From assembly GCA_002344125.1 (NCBI GenBank), contig DDTQ01000012.1, positions 443,056-507,055 on the forward strand: DNA of 64,000 bases, read 5' to 3'. The notes beneath the pieces are model-generated. The model was given only the letters and a program-made list of their open reading frames with translations, searched no databases and had not been told where the DNA came from. Below are positions 35,307 through 44,242 of this stretch, piece by piece. The stretch is from Ignavibacteria bacterium UBA2360 (lineage in GTDB: Bacteria > Bacteroidota > Ignavibacteria > Tepidaquicellales > OLB5). Positions within the stretch are counted from its first letter, which is position 1; each line of letters starts with the position of its first letter. The position numbers and the translations under genes are program-made.

Positions 35307-35382
35307 TACGGAATATTTAAATTCGGAATTAACATGATTCGTATACATAAAAACAAAGTATCGAGAACTAATTTTATTCAAT

Positions 35383-36780
35383 ATGAACACTAATACCCCC
35401 GTTTCCAACAAAATGCCTAAAGGCATTCCCTATATTATAGGCAATGAACTTGCCGAACGCTTTAGCTATTACGGAATGAAAACAATACTCGTTGTATTTA
35501 TGACGCAGTATTTAATGAACCGCTCGGGCGCTGTTGAACCAATGACCGATGCCGATGCCACTACATGGTATCACTACTTTTCAATGGCTAATTATTTCTT
35601 CCCCATACTCGGTGCAATTCTATCCGATGTGCTGTGGGGTAAATACAAAACTATTATGACCCTTTCTATTGTGTATGTATTAGGGCACGTTGCACTAGCA
35701 GTTGATGATACAAGGCTAGGTCTCTCTATCGGATTGACACTCATAGCAATGGGCTCAGGCGGTATCAAACCGTGCGTTTCCGCGCACGTGGGCGATCAGT
35801 TCACCCAAGCGAATAAACATCTCCTCGAAAAAATATTCGGCTATTTTTATTTTTCTGTAAATCTCGGAGCCGCAGCTTCATCACTGCTGACTCCCGTACT
35901 GCTTGATGTTTATGGACCGCATCTCGCTTTCGGTGTACCCGGATTCCTTATGCTGGTTGCAACTATAGTATTCTTTATGGGCAGAAAGGTCTTCGTGGCG
36001 GTACCGCCGGTAGGGTGGAAGCAATACAAAGGCGACCTGCTATCCAAACAGGGGAAGAAAGCTATTGTAAATCTTTCAGTTATGTATATATTCATTGCCG
36101 TGTTCTGGTCTTTGTTCGATCAAACCGGTTCCAGTTGGGTGCTGCAGGCCGAGCAAATGGATAAATTCGTGGATCTTGGATTCGTTAAGTTTGAACTCCT
36201 CGCTTCGCAAATTCAGGCCATCAATCCGCTGCTGATAATGATCTTTATACCGCTTTTTACTTCAGTGTTATACCCGTTCCTGAATAAATTTTTTAAACTG
36301 ACTGCCCTTAAAAAGATCGTTATCGGTATGTTCATTGCCGGGTTTTCATTCGCGCTGCTGGCTGTCGCCCAAATGCAGATTGTCGGCGGTTCAACACCCA
36401 GTATATTATGGCAGTTCTTTGCGTATTTTATACTTACTGCCGCCGAAGTCATGGTTTCTATTACCGGACTCGAATTTTCATATACACAGGCTCCTAACAG
36501 CATGAAATCGTTTGTAATGGGACTCTGGCTCCTTTCAGTCGCGCTCGGTAATTTTATTACCGCGCAGGTAACATCACATCTTCAGGATATTGTTACCATT
36601 GGCACACCTCTGTATTTTTGGTTCTTTGCCGGACTCATGTTCGTTACTGCGATCATATTTGTTATAATCGCCTCAAGGTACAAAGAAGAAAGCTATATCC
36701 AGAATCGTGACGAAAAACCAAAACCGCTTGCCGGTACTGAAGGCATATTAACCGATATGGATGGCGTTGATAACAAATAA
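35383..36780 (+). CDS. POT/PTR2 family proton-coupled peptide transporter
   Basis: 465 residues, 12-14 helices. The N-terminal signature E-L-A-E-R-F-S-Y-Y-G-M matches the E-x-x-E-R-F-x-Y-Y motif that binds the proton and the peptide C-terminus. F-Y-F-S-V-N-L-G-A is the second POT motif. A member of this family takes up di- and tripeptides with protons. Length is normal. Free-standing, with CCCGCTTAAGCGGG 3 bp after the stop. Confidence 0.93.
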   Translation: MNTNTPVSNKMPKGIPYIIGNELAERFSYYGMKTILVVFMTQYLMNRSGAVEPMTDADATTWYHYFSMANYFFPILGAILSDVLWGKYKTIMTLSIVYVLGHVALAVDDTRLGLSIGLTLIAMGSGGIKPCVSAHVGDQFTQANKHLLEKIFGYFYFSVNLGAAASSLLTPVLLDVYGPHLAFGVPGFLMLVATIVFFMGRKVFVAVPPVGWKQYKGDLLSKQGKKAIVNLSVMYIFIAVFWSLFDQTGSSWVLQAEQMDKFVDLGFVKFELLASQIQAINPLLIMIFIPLFTSVLYPFLNKFFKLTALKKIVIGMFIAGFSFALLAVAQMQIVGGSTPSILWQFFAYFILTAAEVMVSITGLEFSYTQAPNSMKSFVMGLWLLSVALGNFITAQVTSHLQDIVTIGTPLYFWFFAGLMFVTAIIFVIIASRYKEESYIQNRDEKPKPLAGTEGILTDMDGVDNK

Positions 36781-37341
36781 AATCCCGCTTAAGCGGGACC
36801 AGCAAAAAAAGCTGGAATGACAGATATCAAAGCTCAAATATCAAATATTTTTAACAAATGATTAAACATTTTTGTCATCCTGAAGAGTCCCGCGAAAACA
36901 ACGCGGGACGATAAAGGAGCCGGACGACAATCTCGGATTCTATACTTCGCCTCCACTTGCATTCATCTCCATTCAAACACTGACTCCAGCGGAGTCAAAC
37001 ATTTATAGAACAATTGTAAAATAAAAAAAACGACCCCATAGGGGTCGCACTTAGAAACTTTATTTGTCTTACTGAGTCCAATCAAAGTAATATATCATTT
37101 CCCACGTTTCACATTTCACATTTCACATTTCACATCAATAAATTCCTCTATTAACCATTTCCTGTTTCACCTCTGGCTAGGCGATCATAACTAGAGCTGT
37201 TATTCCAAAAACAGTACCTTTAATACATTCAACTGATTATTGTATATTATTATTCAATTCTTCACAATTGTGACATTTATTTTGTAATCTTTATGAATAC
37301 TTAAATTTTGACATTTGAGCTTTGTCATTTGAAATTACGCT
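36781..37341. other. 561-bp intergenic stretch of repeats
   Basis: Palindromes: CCCGCTTAAGCGGG at 36784, GTCCCGCG...CGCGGGAC near 36887-36910. Two stem-variable mini-hairpins lie at about 36979 (GACTCCAGCGGAGTC) and 37031 (GACCCCATAGGGGTC). Heptamers TTTCACA run four times at 37107-37135. No gene seen. Confidence 0.75.
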
Positions 37342-37713
37342 TCAATAGATTCCTTTGTCCTTCATATACTGTTTCACTTCCTCATTGTTCAGGAAAACCA
37401 GTCCAACAATACCAAATACCATACTTGCAACGTTACCTGTCAAAATTGATGCAATATCAAATATTGAGGCAAACTGAACGGAACTATATGTGCCTGAACG
37501 GTTCATTTTATTCAGTCTGTTGTAAGCAACAAAATCCATTACACATGCAATTATGTTTATTATCGGAAATGCGCCAAACAGGCACCCAAGTCCGCAGGAA
37601 ATGAGACCGCCTATGAATGTATAGCCTGTCCATCCGAAAGCGTAAAGTCCGTTTACAATACCGGATATCAGGAAAAAAGTTCTGAGTAGATTCAGCTGCT
37701 CGTTATTATTCAT
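37342..37713 (-). CDS. Small integral membrane protein, family not recognised
   Basis: 123 residues with four hydrophobic segments, a G-L-I-S-C-G-L-G-C-L-F-G turn between the first two and a charged C-terminal K-Q-Y-M-K-D-K-G. It has no signal peptide or catalytic residues. It opens onto a row of five small membrane-protein genes on the same strand, the next one 15 bp upstream, which suggests one transcript. Its function cannot be named. Confidence 0.65.
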   Translation of the reverse strand: MNNNEQLNLLRTFFLISGIVNGLYAFGWTGYTFIGGLISCGLGCLFGAFPIINIIACVMDFVAYNRLNKMNRSGTYSSVQFASIFDIASILTGNVASMVFGIVGLVFLNNEEVKQYMKDKGIY

Positions 37714-37728
37714 TTTATTGTGATTGAA

Positions 37729-37986
37729 TTATAATATAAAACCTCCGGCTGCCCACCGGAAAAATCCGAATACCAGGGTTATCAGATTCAGCGCAAGGCC
37801 AATTCCCGCAAGATGCCTGTTTTGCTTTGCGTAAATATCATCCTGCAGCAGCCCTATCAGGCTTAAGATCAAACCCACAATTGCAACCGGCAGGGTTACC
37901 CAAAAAGTCCACCCCAAACATGGTATAAACCCAATGACCATTGCAATTATTACTATTATACCGATTATTAAACCTGCTTTTGTCAT
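37729..37986 (-). CDS. Small three-helix membrane protein
   Basis: 85 residues: helix, G-F-I-P-C-L-G-W turn, helix, short charged loop (D-D-I-Y-A-K-Q-N-R-H), helix. The pattern resembles DUF4190-like or related small membrane proteins that often accompany DUF2752 genes, but this is a loose resemblance. It overlaps the DUF2752 gene by 4 bp. Confidence 0.65.
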   Translation of the reverse strand: MTKAGLIIGIIVIIAMVIGFIPCLGWTFWVTLPVAIVGLILSLIGLLQDDIYAKQNRHLAGIGLALNLITLVFGFFRWAAGGFIL

Positions 37987-38321
37987 AATTTGTTTCCTCC
38001 ATATTGAAAATGATAAGATCCTTTAGAAATTAATTTTTTGATACCGTAAACCAAAAAGATCATTGTATTCACCGCAAACAAAACAAAAATAAAGAGCGAA
38101 TTCCCGTTTGCAGTACTTGCCCTGTTAAAATCTCCCGATGTAATTGCGGCAAAGCCGCGTGTCATCCCGCATGCTATGCATTCTGTGTGATTTTCTGTGA
38201 TATCGCTGCATATAGGGGTTTTGTTAAGCAGTAATTCATCGTTCATACTGAAGAATATAACCAGCACTGCCATTATCAGCAGACTGTAAAATAACCATGC
38301 GCTTTTAATTGCATTTAACAT
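37983..38321 (-). CDS. DUF2752 family membrane protein
   Basis: 112 residues. The motif C-I-A-C-G-M-T-R-G-F-A-A-I-T-S-G-D-F-N-R-A matches the DUF2752 signature C-x-G-C-G-x-T-R-A-x-x-x-L-x-x-G-D, flanked by two or three helices. Another cysteine lies in T-P-I-C-S-D. Function of the family is unknown; it is often found with TM2 or CD225-like membrane proteins. Coupled by ATGA to the next gene. Confidence 0.85.
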   Translation of the reverse strand: MLNAIKSAWLFYSLLIMAVLVIFFSMNDELLLNKTPICSDITENHTECIACGMTRGFAAITSGDFNRASTANGNSLFIFVLFAVNTMIFLVYGIKKLISKGSYHFQYGGNKL

Positions 38322-38391
38322 ACTGTTGTTTAGATCAGATTATTGTTTAGATCAGATTATTGTTTCCGCGATAACTGAGTTTTGGTAAATA
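38322..38391. repeat. Direct 18-bp repeat
   Basis: TTGTTTAGATCAGATTAT occurs at 38327-38344 and again directly after it, in the gap before the DUF2752 gene. Confidence 0.6.
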
Positions 38392-38418
38392 AAAAAGCGC
38401 ATTCATTTATGAATGCGC
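38392..38418 (-). terminator. Terminator of the DUF4870-like pair
   Basis: GCGCATTCAT (38397-38406) pairs with ATGAATGCGC (38409-38418); on the minus strand a run of six T follows. Confidence 0.8.
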
Positions 38419-38447
38419 TCCTGTAATAATATATGAAATTTCTTCTA

Positions 38448-38786
38448 TTATTTGACGAGGTTGAATTTTTCGCCGAACTGACCTATCATCGGAAGCGGTT
38501 TGCATTCACCTTTTGAGGCATTCATCATACCCATGATCAGGAAAACGACCCATGGTATATATAAAATAAAACCTATTCCGCAGGTTATTGTACCGATTAT
38601 ACCCGCCAGAATATTCACTATAAGCAGAACTATTGACTGCTCTGTGTGATACATTACAAAATTATTCTTCTTCATATCATCCATTAGTAATGGAATAAAG
38701 AATACCAAATAGGCAATGATTGCCATCGTTTTTCCGTTTGCTACATCTTCCTGTGTGAAGTTAACCTGTCTTGTTGATTCTGCCAT
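38448..38786 (-). CDS. DUF4870-like membrane protein
   Basis: 112 residues. After a polar N-terminus (F-T-Q-E-D-V-A-N-G-K-T-M-A-I-I-A-Y-L) there are helices around N-N-F-V-M-Y-H-T-E-Q-S, the typical F-x-x-x-H-x-x-Q-x pattern of DUF4870 (Tic20-like) proteins. The C-terminus P-L-P-M-I-G-Q-F-G-E-K-F-N-L-V-K is nearly the same as in the neighbouring gene, so the two are tandem paralogues. Function unknown. Confidence 0.82.
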   Translation of the reverse strand: MAESTRQVNFTQEDVANGKTMAIIAYLVFFIPLLMDDMKKNNFVMYHTEQSIVLLIVNILAGIIGTITCGIGFILYIPWVVFLIMGMMNASKGECKPLPMIGQFGEKFNLVK

Positions 38787-38817
38787 TAATATTTCTCCTT
38801 ATTATGCAGTATAAATT

Positions 38818-39204
38818 TTATTTTACTAAATTGAATTTTTCACCATATTCACCGATTATTGGTAACTTCTGCACTTTACCTGTTGCTGCATTTATGATAC
38901 CCATAATCATTAAGATAAAAACGAACAAACGCAACAAACCTCCAATCAGTCCACCAAAGCAAGGTATTGTAAAGCTAATTGTATTATATAACATTGAATC
39001 TATAATTCCGCCTGCAATCCAGATAACAATAGAACAAATTAATAGTATCAAACCTTGCTCTACATGAAACATTACAAATTTGTTTTCTTTTGAAGTCAGC
39101 ATTGGAATAAAAACTAAAATCCCCAAGTAAGCCAATATTGCCATTAACTTACCTGTATTCTTATCCTGGTCTGTAATCTGTGTCAAAACTGTTCTATCTG
39201 CCAT
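38818..39204 (-). CDS. DUF4870-like membrane protein, tandem paralogue
   Basis: 128 residues, same plan as the 38448 gene: L-M-A-I-L-A-Y-L, N-K-F-V-M-F-H-V-E-Q-G, three to four helices, and the end K-L-P-I-I-G-E-Y-G-E-K-F-N-L-V-K. It has a longer glycine-rich loop (C-F-G-G-L-I-G-G-L-L). Lies 31 bp upstream of its paralogue. The pair arose by local duplication. Confidence 0.82.
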   Translation of the reverse strand: MADRTVLTQITDQDKNTGKLMAILAYLGILVFIPMLTSKENKFVMFHVEQGLILLICSIVIWIAGGIIDSMLYNTISFTIPCFGGLIGGLLRLFVFILMIMGIINAATGKVQKLPIIGEYGEKFNLVK

Positions 39205-39333
39205 GAAGAATTCTCCTTTAGGTTAATTATAAAAAGTGAAATTCCATTATGTCTGATTCGGTATAACCTAAAATTAAAGCCGGAAGGGAAGTATGGTAAT
39301 TGTGTATAGCGCTGATGTGTGAAAAACCGTCCG

Positions 39334-39750
39334 CTATCTGAAGATAGCCTTTATGCTGCCCCAGGTATCACGTACACTGGAAATAACATGTGTAACGGTT
39401 ATTGTCTGCGAATATACATAATTGCCGTTATTATCTACTAACTTCAGCCTGTAATAATATACCGGGGCTGATGAATTCATCATGGAAGAATTATCCCTGA
39501 AATAATAATATGAATTGCTCCCAATTGCTGTTACGCTGCCAATATTCATGTAGTTGTTTGGCTCAGATGCACTTCTTTCAATTTCAAAACGGTTCAGGTT
39601 ATCCTCTGAGCCCGTCTTCCATTCCAAAAGAATTGTATCTGATTCATTTTTACCCGTAAAATATTGCAGCTCTGTTGCCGCGTAAACTACACCGGCAACT
39701 AATATAATTAGCAGACAAGCTATACTCGCTATTTTTAGTGGCTTTTTCAT
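39334..39750 (-). CDS. Secreted protein with one fibronectin-III-like domain
   Basis: 138 residues. N-terminal signal (about 1-24, ending V-V-Y-A-A) followed by a domain with L-L-E-W-K-T-G-S-E-D-N-L-N-R-F-E-I-E-R-S and Y-Y-Y-R-L-K-L-V-D-N-N-G. This pattern occurs in the fibronectin-like module next to T9SS tails in Bacteroidota, but no sorting tail is present here. It may be a free-standing adhesion-type domain or a remnant of a larger surface protein. Confidence 0.7.
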   Translation of the reverse strand: MKKPLKIASIACLLIILVAGVVYAATELQYFTGKNESDTILLEWKTGSEDNLNRFEIERSASEPNNYMNIGSVTAIGSNSYYYFRDNSSMMNSSAPVYYYRLKLVDNNGNYVYSQTITVTHVISSVRDTWGSIKAIFR

Positions 39751-39907
39751 TGGAAATTATTCAAATATATATGCATTTATTAAAAAATGCAAGTATTTTA
39801 CGATTAAATATCAGTTAATTTTTCGGAAATTTTGTATGAAAAGTTTGGAAAAGTGGAAATAACAGGACTAAATACCTAATTGTGATATATTAACTGGTTA
39901 AACGACC

Positions 39908-39970
39908 TTTTTGCCTTTTGCATTCTGCGTTTTTTGCAGTCCCGCGATTCTGCTTAGCGGGATGACTTTT
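39908..39970. repeat. TTTTTGCCTTTTGC...repeat downstream of the ABC permease
   Basis: Shares about 60 bp with 43109-43166. The hairpin arms are CCCGC/GCGGG here and CCAGC/GCTGG in the other copy, so both arms changed together. Confidence 0.7.
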
Positions 39971-39980
39971 GCCTGTTCAT

Positions 39981-41123
39981 CTATTCAAGTTTCTTATTAA
40001 ACCTCAGCGAACTAAGCGCAAGTATAACTACCCCGAAAATAAACAAAGCAAGGAACTGATCATACAACTCACCAAAACCAACACCCTTTAATATGATCCC
40101 CCGCACAATTGTAATGAAATAGCGAAGAGGAATAAGGTAAGTGATATACTGAACCCACATCGGCATATTTTCTATCGGAAAAGAAAAACCGCTTAAATAT
40201 ACCATCGGCATCATCACACCGAAAAATGAGGTCATAGTTGCCTGCTGCTGCGTTTTTGAAATTGTTGAAACGAACAAACCCAATCCCAATGTTGAAAGCA
40301 TAAACAGGAACGCGGATAAATAAAGCAGAGGTACACTGCCCTTAACATCAATCCCAAACCAATAGCGCATTACCGTCATTACAATTGTTATCGAGATGAA
40401 TCCAAGTATGGAAAAGGGTACGAGCTTGCCTATAATTATCTGGTATGATTTCAGAGGTGTAACTATCAGCTGCTCAAATGTACCGATCTCCCTTTCCTTA
40501 ACTATCGCAAGTGATGTCAGATTTATCGTCACCACCATAATGAGTAAACCTACAATTCCCGGCAGCATGTAATTGCGGGTAACGAGATCCGGATTGTACT
40601 ACCACGCCCGAGTTTCAGCTTCTATAACGGGAATCCTCATAACAGGCAGATTTTTTCTTCCAGAGCGTTCAATGAATTCACTCACTATGTTTGAACCGAA
40701 ACTCAAAGTGATTCCCTGGGAATATCCCGCCGCTATCAGAGCCTTATTACCGTCGGAGCCGTCAAATATAGTTTGCAGCTTTGATGTTCTGCCGCTTCGC
40801 ACATCTTTTTCAAAATCAGGTGGTATAATTATTGCCATTATTACCTCGCCGTTATCCAGAAGCTCCGTAATTTCACTGTAACTTGAAACATAATACTTCA
40901 AAGTAAAGTAACCTGATTTTTCATATTTCCCAAGGAACTCCCTGCTTGTTTCGCTTTTATCCTGGTCCCATACAACTGTCTTTACATCCTTCACGTCTAG
41001 CGTTGCAGCATACCCTAAAAATATAAGCTGTATAACCGGTGCAAGCAGTATAACCGCGAACATTCTCTTATCGCGCTTAAACTGCAGAAATTCTTTTTTT
41101 ATGAAATTTAATATCAGGTTCAT
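39981..41123 (-). pseudogene. ABC-2 type permease interrupted by an in-frame TAG
   Basis: Two open parts, 40599-41123 and 39981-40568, are the halves of one permease like the 375-residue gene at 41785-42912. At the junction the minus strand reads GCG-TGG-TAG-TAC-AAT-CCG, translating A-W-stop-Y-N-P-D-L; the paralogue has F-W-Y-N-P-D-L. TAG looks like a 3-bp GTA duplication, with the frame open on both sides. The C-terminal half has six helices with E-R-E-I-G-T-F-E-Q-L and P-L-R-Y-F. It is inactivated, read through, or a sequence error. Confidence 0.85.
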
Positions 41124-41199
41124 TATTTAAACTATATGATAAACTTCATTTGAAAACGAATTAAAATCATTAAATTTGTAGTAAATAGCTCTTGATAAT

Positions 41200-41715
41200 A
41201 TGCGATTATTCAATTATTCAGTTGTTTTATTAATTTTCATTTTTCTGAATACTGCAATATTCACGCAGGACCCCGAAAATGGTAATTACAAAAATCTGAG
41301 CAGTATCCCATTCCGGCTTGGAGCTGAAACGGGCGCAATTTTTAGTTTTAATAGTAATGATAAATTAGTAAACCCCGCTTTGCTTGGCTTCTTTGATATC
41401 AACTTATCAAAACGAAACATATTCCTTAAATTTGAAGGTGGAATATTTAAACGAATTAACGATAAAAATTCTGCAGCCTATGTTTCAGCAGGTTTAAATT
41501 ACAAAATATTCAATATTAAAAAGAACAAGTTTTATCTTCATGGAGCAATTTTTGCAGCATGGAGTAAATCAGGCGGAGGAGCTTCATTTTTTCTGTCGTT
41601 CAGGCATCTATATCCATTCAATAAAATAATTGCGTGGGTATCCAGCATTCGCTATCCATTTGGCAGATTTGACTCTGTCTTCTTGTCTACAGGATTTCAA
41701 CTGTTCGCCGATTAA
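41200..41715 (+). CDS. Small outer-membrane beta-barrel-like protein, paralogue of the 22287 gene
   Basis: 171 residues with signal peptide (about 1-22, cleaved near F-T-Q). Strand pattern and sequence match the 22287-22883 protein (see that entry), with F-L-S-T-G-F-Q-L-F-A-D at the end. It reads on the plus strand between the two permease genes of a minus-strand ABC operon, so it seems to have been inserted there. Lower GC than the flanking genes. Function unknown. Confidence 0.72.
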   Translation: MRLFNYSVVLLIFIFLNTAIFTQDPENGNYKNLSSIPFRLGAETGAIFSFNSNDKLVNPALLGFFDINLSKRNIFLKFEGGIFKRINDKNSAAYVSAGLNYKIFNIKKNKFYLHGAIFAAWSKSGGGASFFLSFRHLYPFNKIIAWVSSIRYPFGRFDSVFLSTGFQLFAD

Positions 41716-41725
41716 TTATTTATTG

Positions 41726-41777
41726 TTCACTAGAAAATTTCAGAGTAATTTTCGAAGTCCCGCCTTGGCGGGATTGC
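41726..41777. repeat. 52-bp repeat, copy 1 (after permease gene)
   Basis: Reads TCACTAGAAAATT..., containing GTAATTTTCGAAGTCCCGCC and the stem CCCGCC-TT-GGCGGG. Nearly identical to 45178-45229. Both lie directly past the stop codon of a gene of the ABC operon. Confidence 0.85.
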
Positions 41778-41784
41778 CATTTGT

Positions 41785-42912
41785 TTACCCATTAGCTTTT
41801 CGCATCTTCAATGCTGCAATGCCCGTGAAAAATACCGCGAAGGCAAGCAGACTCAATATCTGTTTCCAGAATGCTTCAATTCCAACACCCTTTAAAATAA
41901 TCGCTCTTAAAATAATAATGTAAAACTTAGCCGGTGTCACATTTGTAAGTATCTGAATAGGCCAGGGCATGCTTTCTATCGGAAAAATAAATCCCGAAAG
42001 TATAAATGTAGGCAGCATTGTTGCTATAGATGCTATCTGAAAGGCCACCTGCTGCGAATCAGATACCGATGATATAAATATACCAAGGCTTAATGTGGCG
42101 ATTAAAAAAATAATTGTTGTGAAAAGAAGAGTCAGGAAATTTCCCTTAATTTCCAAACCGAACGCGATATTACTTATGAACAACGTTAACACCGCGACAA
42201 ATAACGCCACAACCGTATAGGGGATAGTCTTACCAAGTATCAGTTCAATTGAGCTCATAGGCGAGACCCTCAGCTGCTCCATTGAACCAAGTTCCTTTTC
42301 GCGCACAATTGAAAGCGTTGTAAGGATCACTCCCGTCGTTATGAGTATCATGCAAAACAGACCGGGTATAAGGAATTTTGTCGTATCCAGATCAGGGTTA
42401 TACCAGAACAGCGGCTGTGGATCTATTGGTATAAATGAACTTACTCCCGTCCGTTCAAGGAATTCCTGTGTGATCCGGCTGTTATAAAATCGGGTTGCTG
42501 ATGTTACATAATTCATTATAACCGTTGCGGTATTTCCGTCAACACCATCCACCAAAAACTGTATCTGCACATTTTTACCCGCACGCATATCCGAAGTAAA
42601 GTTCGCAGGGAAAACCATCACACATTGCGCCTTCTTTTCATCAAGCCAGCTGTTAATTTCATGTTCACTCCTTATATATCCAGCCACATTAAAGTAACTG
42701 GAGCTTTCAAGCATTGCAATGAAATCACGGGTTTCTTCTGAGTTGTCATTATTCTTCACAGCTATCTTGACATGTTTTACATCCAGCGATAGTGCATAAC
42801 CAAAGAGCATCAACAGAAACACAGGGAAGAAAAATATCAGGTAAAGCGTCCTTGCGTCACGCCTTATCTGCCTGAATTCCTTCTTAACCAATGCGTATAT
42901 TCTGTTTATCAT
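41785..42912 (-). CDS. ABC-2 type export permease
   Basis: 375 residues. One N-terminal helix (about 24-43), a large periplasmic domain (S-Y-F-N-V-A-G, V-D-G-V-D-G-N-T-A), W-Y-N-P-D-L-D-T-T-K-F-L-I-P-G, then five helices with E-K-E-L-G-S-M-E-Q-L and a re-entrant S-G-F-I-F-P-I-E-S-M-P. This is the YbhS/YbhR class (ABC2_membrane_3), which works with a two-part ATPase and an HlyD-type periplasmic protein to export drugs or other compounds. Fourth functional gene of the operon starting at tetR. Confidence 0.92.
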   Translation of the reverse strand: MINRIYALVKKEFRQIRRDARTLYLIFFFPVFLLMLFGYALSLDVKHVKIAVKNNDNSEETRDFIAMLESSSYFNVAGYIRSEHEINSWLDEKKAQCVMVFPANFTSDMRAGKNVQIQFLVDGVDGNTATVIMNYVTSATRFYNSRITQEFLERTGVSSFIPIDPQPLFWYNPDLDTTKFLIPGLFCMILITTGVILTTLSIVREKELGSMEQLRVSPMSSIELILGKTIPYTVVALFVAVLTLFISNIAFGLEIKGNFLTLLFTTIIFLIATLSLGIFISSVSDSQQVAFQIASIATMLPTFILSGFIFPIESMPWPIQILTNVTPAKFYIIILRAIILKGVGIEAFWKQILSLLAFAVFFTGIAALKMRKANG

Positions 42913-43165
42913 TTCAATTTGCAGTTAACAATGAAGAATGATTAATTTATCAAATAGGAATAACTTTAAATTTTGCGAGCGCAGCGAAGCAATCTCATTT
43001 ATTTTACGAGATTGCTTCGCCCGCCCCAAAAGCTGGCGCTGCGCTTTGCGTGACAAAATCCAATATTCAATTTCACTTAACATTTTAAACCGCATATCCG
43101 GATTTTTTTGCCTTTTGCTTTCTGAGTTTTAGCAGTCCAGCGCTACTGCTTAGCTGGATTTCTTT
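42913..43165. repeat. Repeat-filled gap inside the ABC operon
   Basis: GCGAAGCAATCTC (42984-42996) and GAGATTGCTTCGC (43008-43020) form a perfect 13-bp stem. The second copy of the TTTTTGCCTTTTGC repeat lies at 43109-43166 with stem CCAGC/GCTGG. Confidence 0.7.
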
Positions 43166-44107
43166 TCACTCTGATTCCTTCTCCAGCAGATTTACAAATA
43201 CATCTTCCAGTGAAGGAGCAATTCTCTCAATCCTGTTCACCATAATATTATTCTTCTCTAAAATACCTTCAATCTCCGTTTTCCTCTCTGCGGCATTTCC
43301 GGATTCGCTGCTCTTCAGGGTTATATGAATATACTCCCCGAAGAATGCTGTACTCTTTATCCATGGCACTTCATCCAGCACATTTATCGCAGTATCAGCA
43401 GGCCGGCATTCTGCTTCAAAGATCGGATTGGATAAATACCTGCTCTTCAGTTCACCCGGTGATCCGCCCGCGATAATTTTTCCCGCGTCAATCATCATTA
43501 TCCTGTTACAGAACTCAGCTTCATCAAGGTAATGAGTTGTAACAAATACAGTAATCCCTTTGCTTGAAAGCTCATTGATCAGGTCCCAGAAATTTTTCCT
43601 CGAAACAGGGTCAACCCCGCCGGTAGGCTCATCCAGGAAAACTATCTTCGGTTCATGGATCACCGCGCAGCCAAGCGCAAGCCTTTGCTTAAAACCTGTT
43701 GAAAGTGTACCTGTTAACGACCTTTTCCTGTCTTCAAGTCCCGCTGTTTCAAGAACCCACTTTTTCCGCTCTTCAAATTTTTCGCCTTCAAGGCCGTAAA
43801 CGCTTGCGAAAAAATTGATATTCTCTTCTATGGTCAAGTCGCTGTATAACGAGAATTTTTGTGACATATAACCGATATTCCGCTTCACCATATCCGGATC
43901 TTTGTTAATACTGTAACCTGCCACCATAGCGTCACCGCTTGTTGATTGCAGTATAGCGCACAGCATTTTGATCGTAGTTGATTTCCCCGCGCCGTTGGCG
44001 CCCAAAAAACCGAATACCTCGCCTTCCTTCACATCAAATGAAATATTATCAACCGATGTGAACTTGCCGTACTTCTTCGTTAAATTTTTTACCTCTATGG
44101 AATTCAT
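43166..44107 (-). CDS. ABC exporter ATP-binding protein
   Basis: 313 residues. Walker A G-A-N-G-A-G-K-S-T, Q-loop M-S-Q-K-F-S, signature L-S-T-G-F-K-Q-R, Walker B I-V-F-L-D-E-P-T-G-G-V-D and switch histidine T-T-H-Y. The C-terminal 80 residues form the regulatory tail common in drug-exporter ATPases, ending P-S-L-E-D-V-F-V. In YbhF-type systems two such domains are fused; here they are two adjacent genes. It would energise the permeases next door. Confidence 0.93.
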   Translation of the reverse strand: MNSIEVKNLTKKYGKFTSVDNISFDVKEGEVFGFLGANGAGKSTTIKMLCAILQSTSGDAMVAGYSINKDPDMVKRNIGYMSQKFSLYSDLTIEENINFFASVYGLEGEKFEERKKWVLETAGLEDRKRSLTGTLSTGFKQRLALGCAVIHEPKIVFLDEPTGGVDPVSRKNFWDLINELSSKGITVFVTTHYLDEAEFCNRIMMIDAGKIIAGGSPGELKSRYLSNPIFEAECRPADTAINVLDEVPWIKSTAFFGEYIHITLKSSESGNAAERKTEIEGILEKNNIMVNRIERIAPSLEDVFVNLLEKESE

Positions 44108-44242
44108 ATTCTTTGTAACCTTACTCCCTGCTTACTCGACTGCCGGTGCAGTTCCCCTAACAGTAGAGGAAAGAGCTATGCTGAAAATTTCCGGTATATT
44201 CCCCCCTTCTCCTTTCAGGAGAAGGGGACGGGGGTTGAGGTT
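44108..44242. repeat. Repeat-filled gap between the two ATPase genes
   Basis: Contains CTCGACTGCCGGTGCAGTTC (44138-44157) with ACTGC/GCAGT arms, and CTTCTCCTTTCAGGAGAAG (44206-44224) followed by GGGACGGGGGTTGAGG. Confidence 0.65.
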
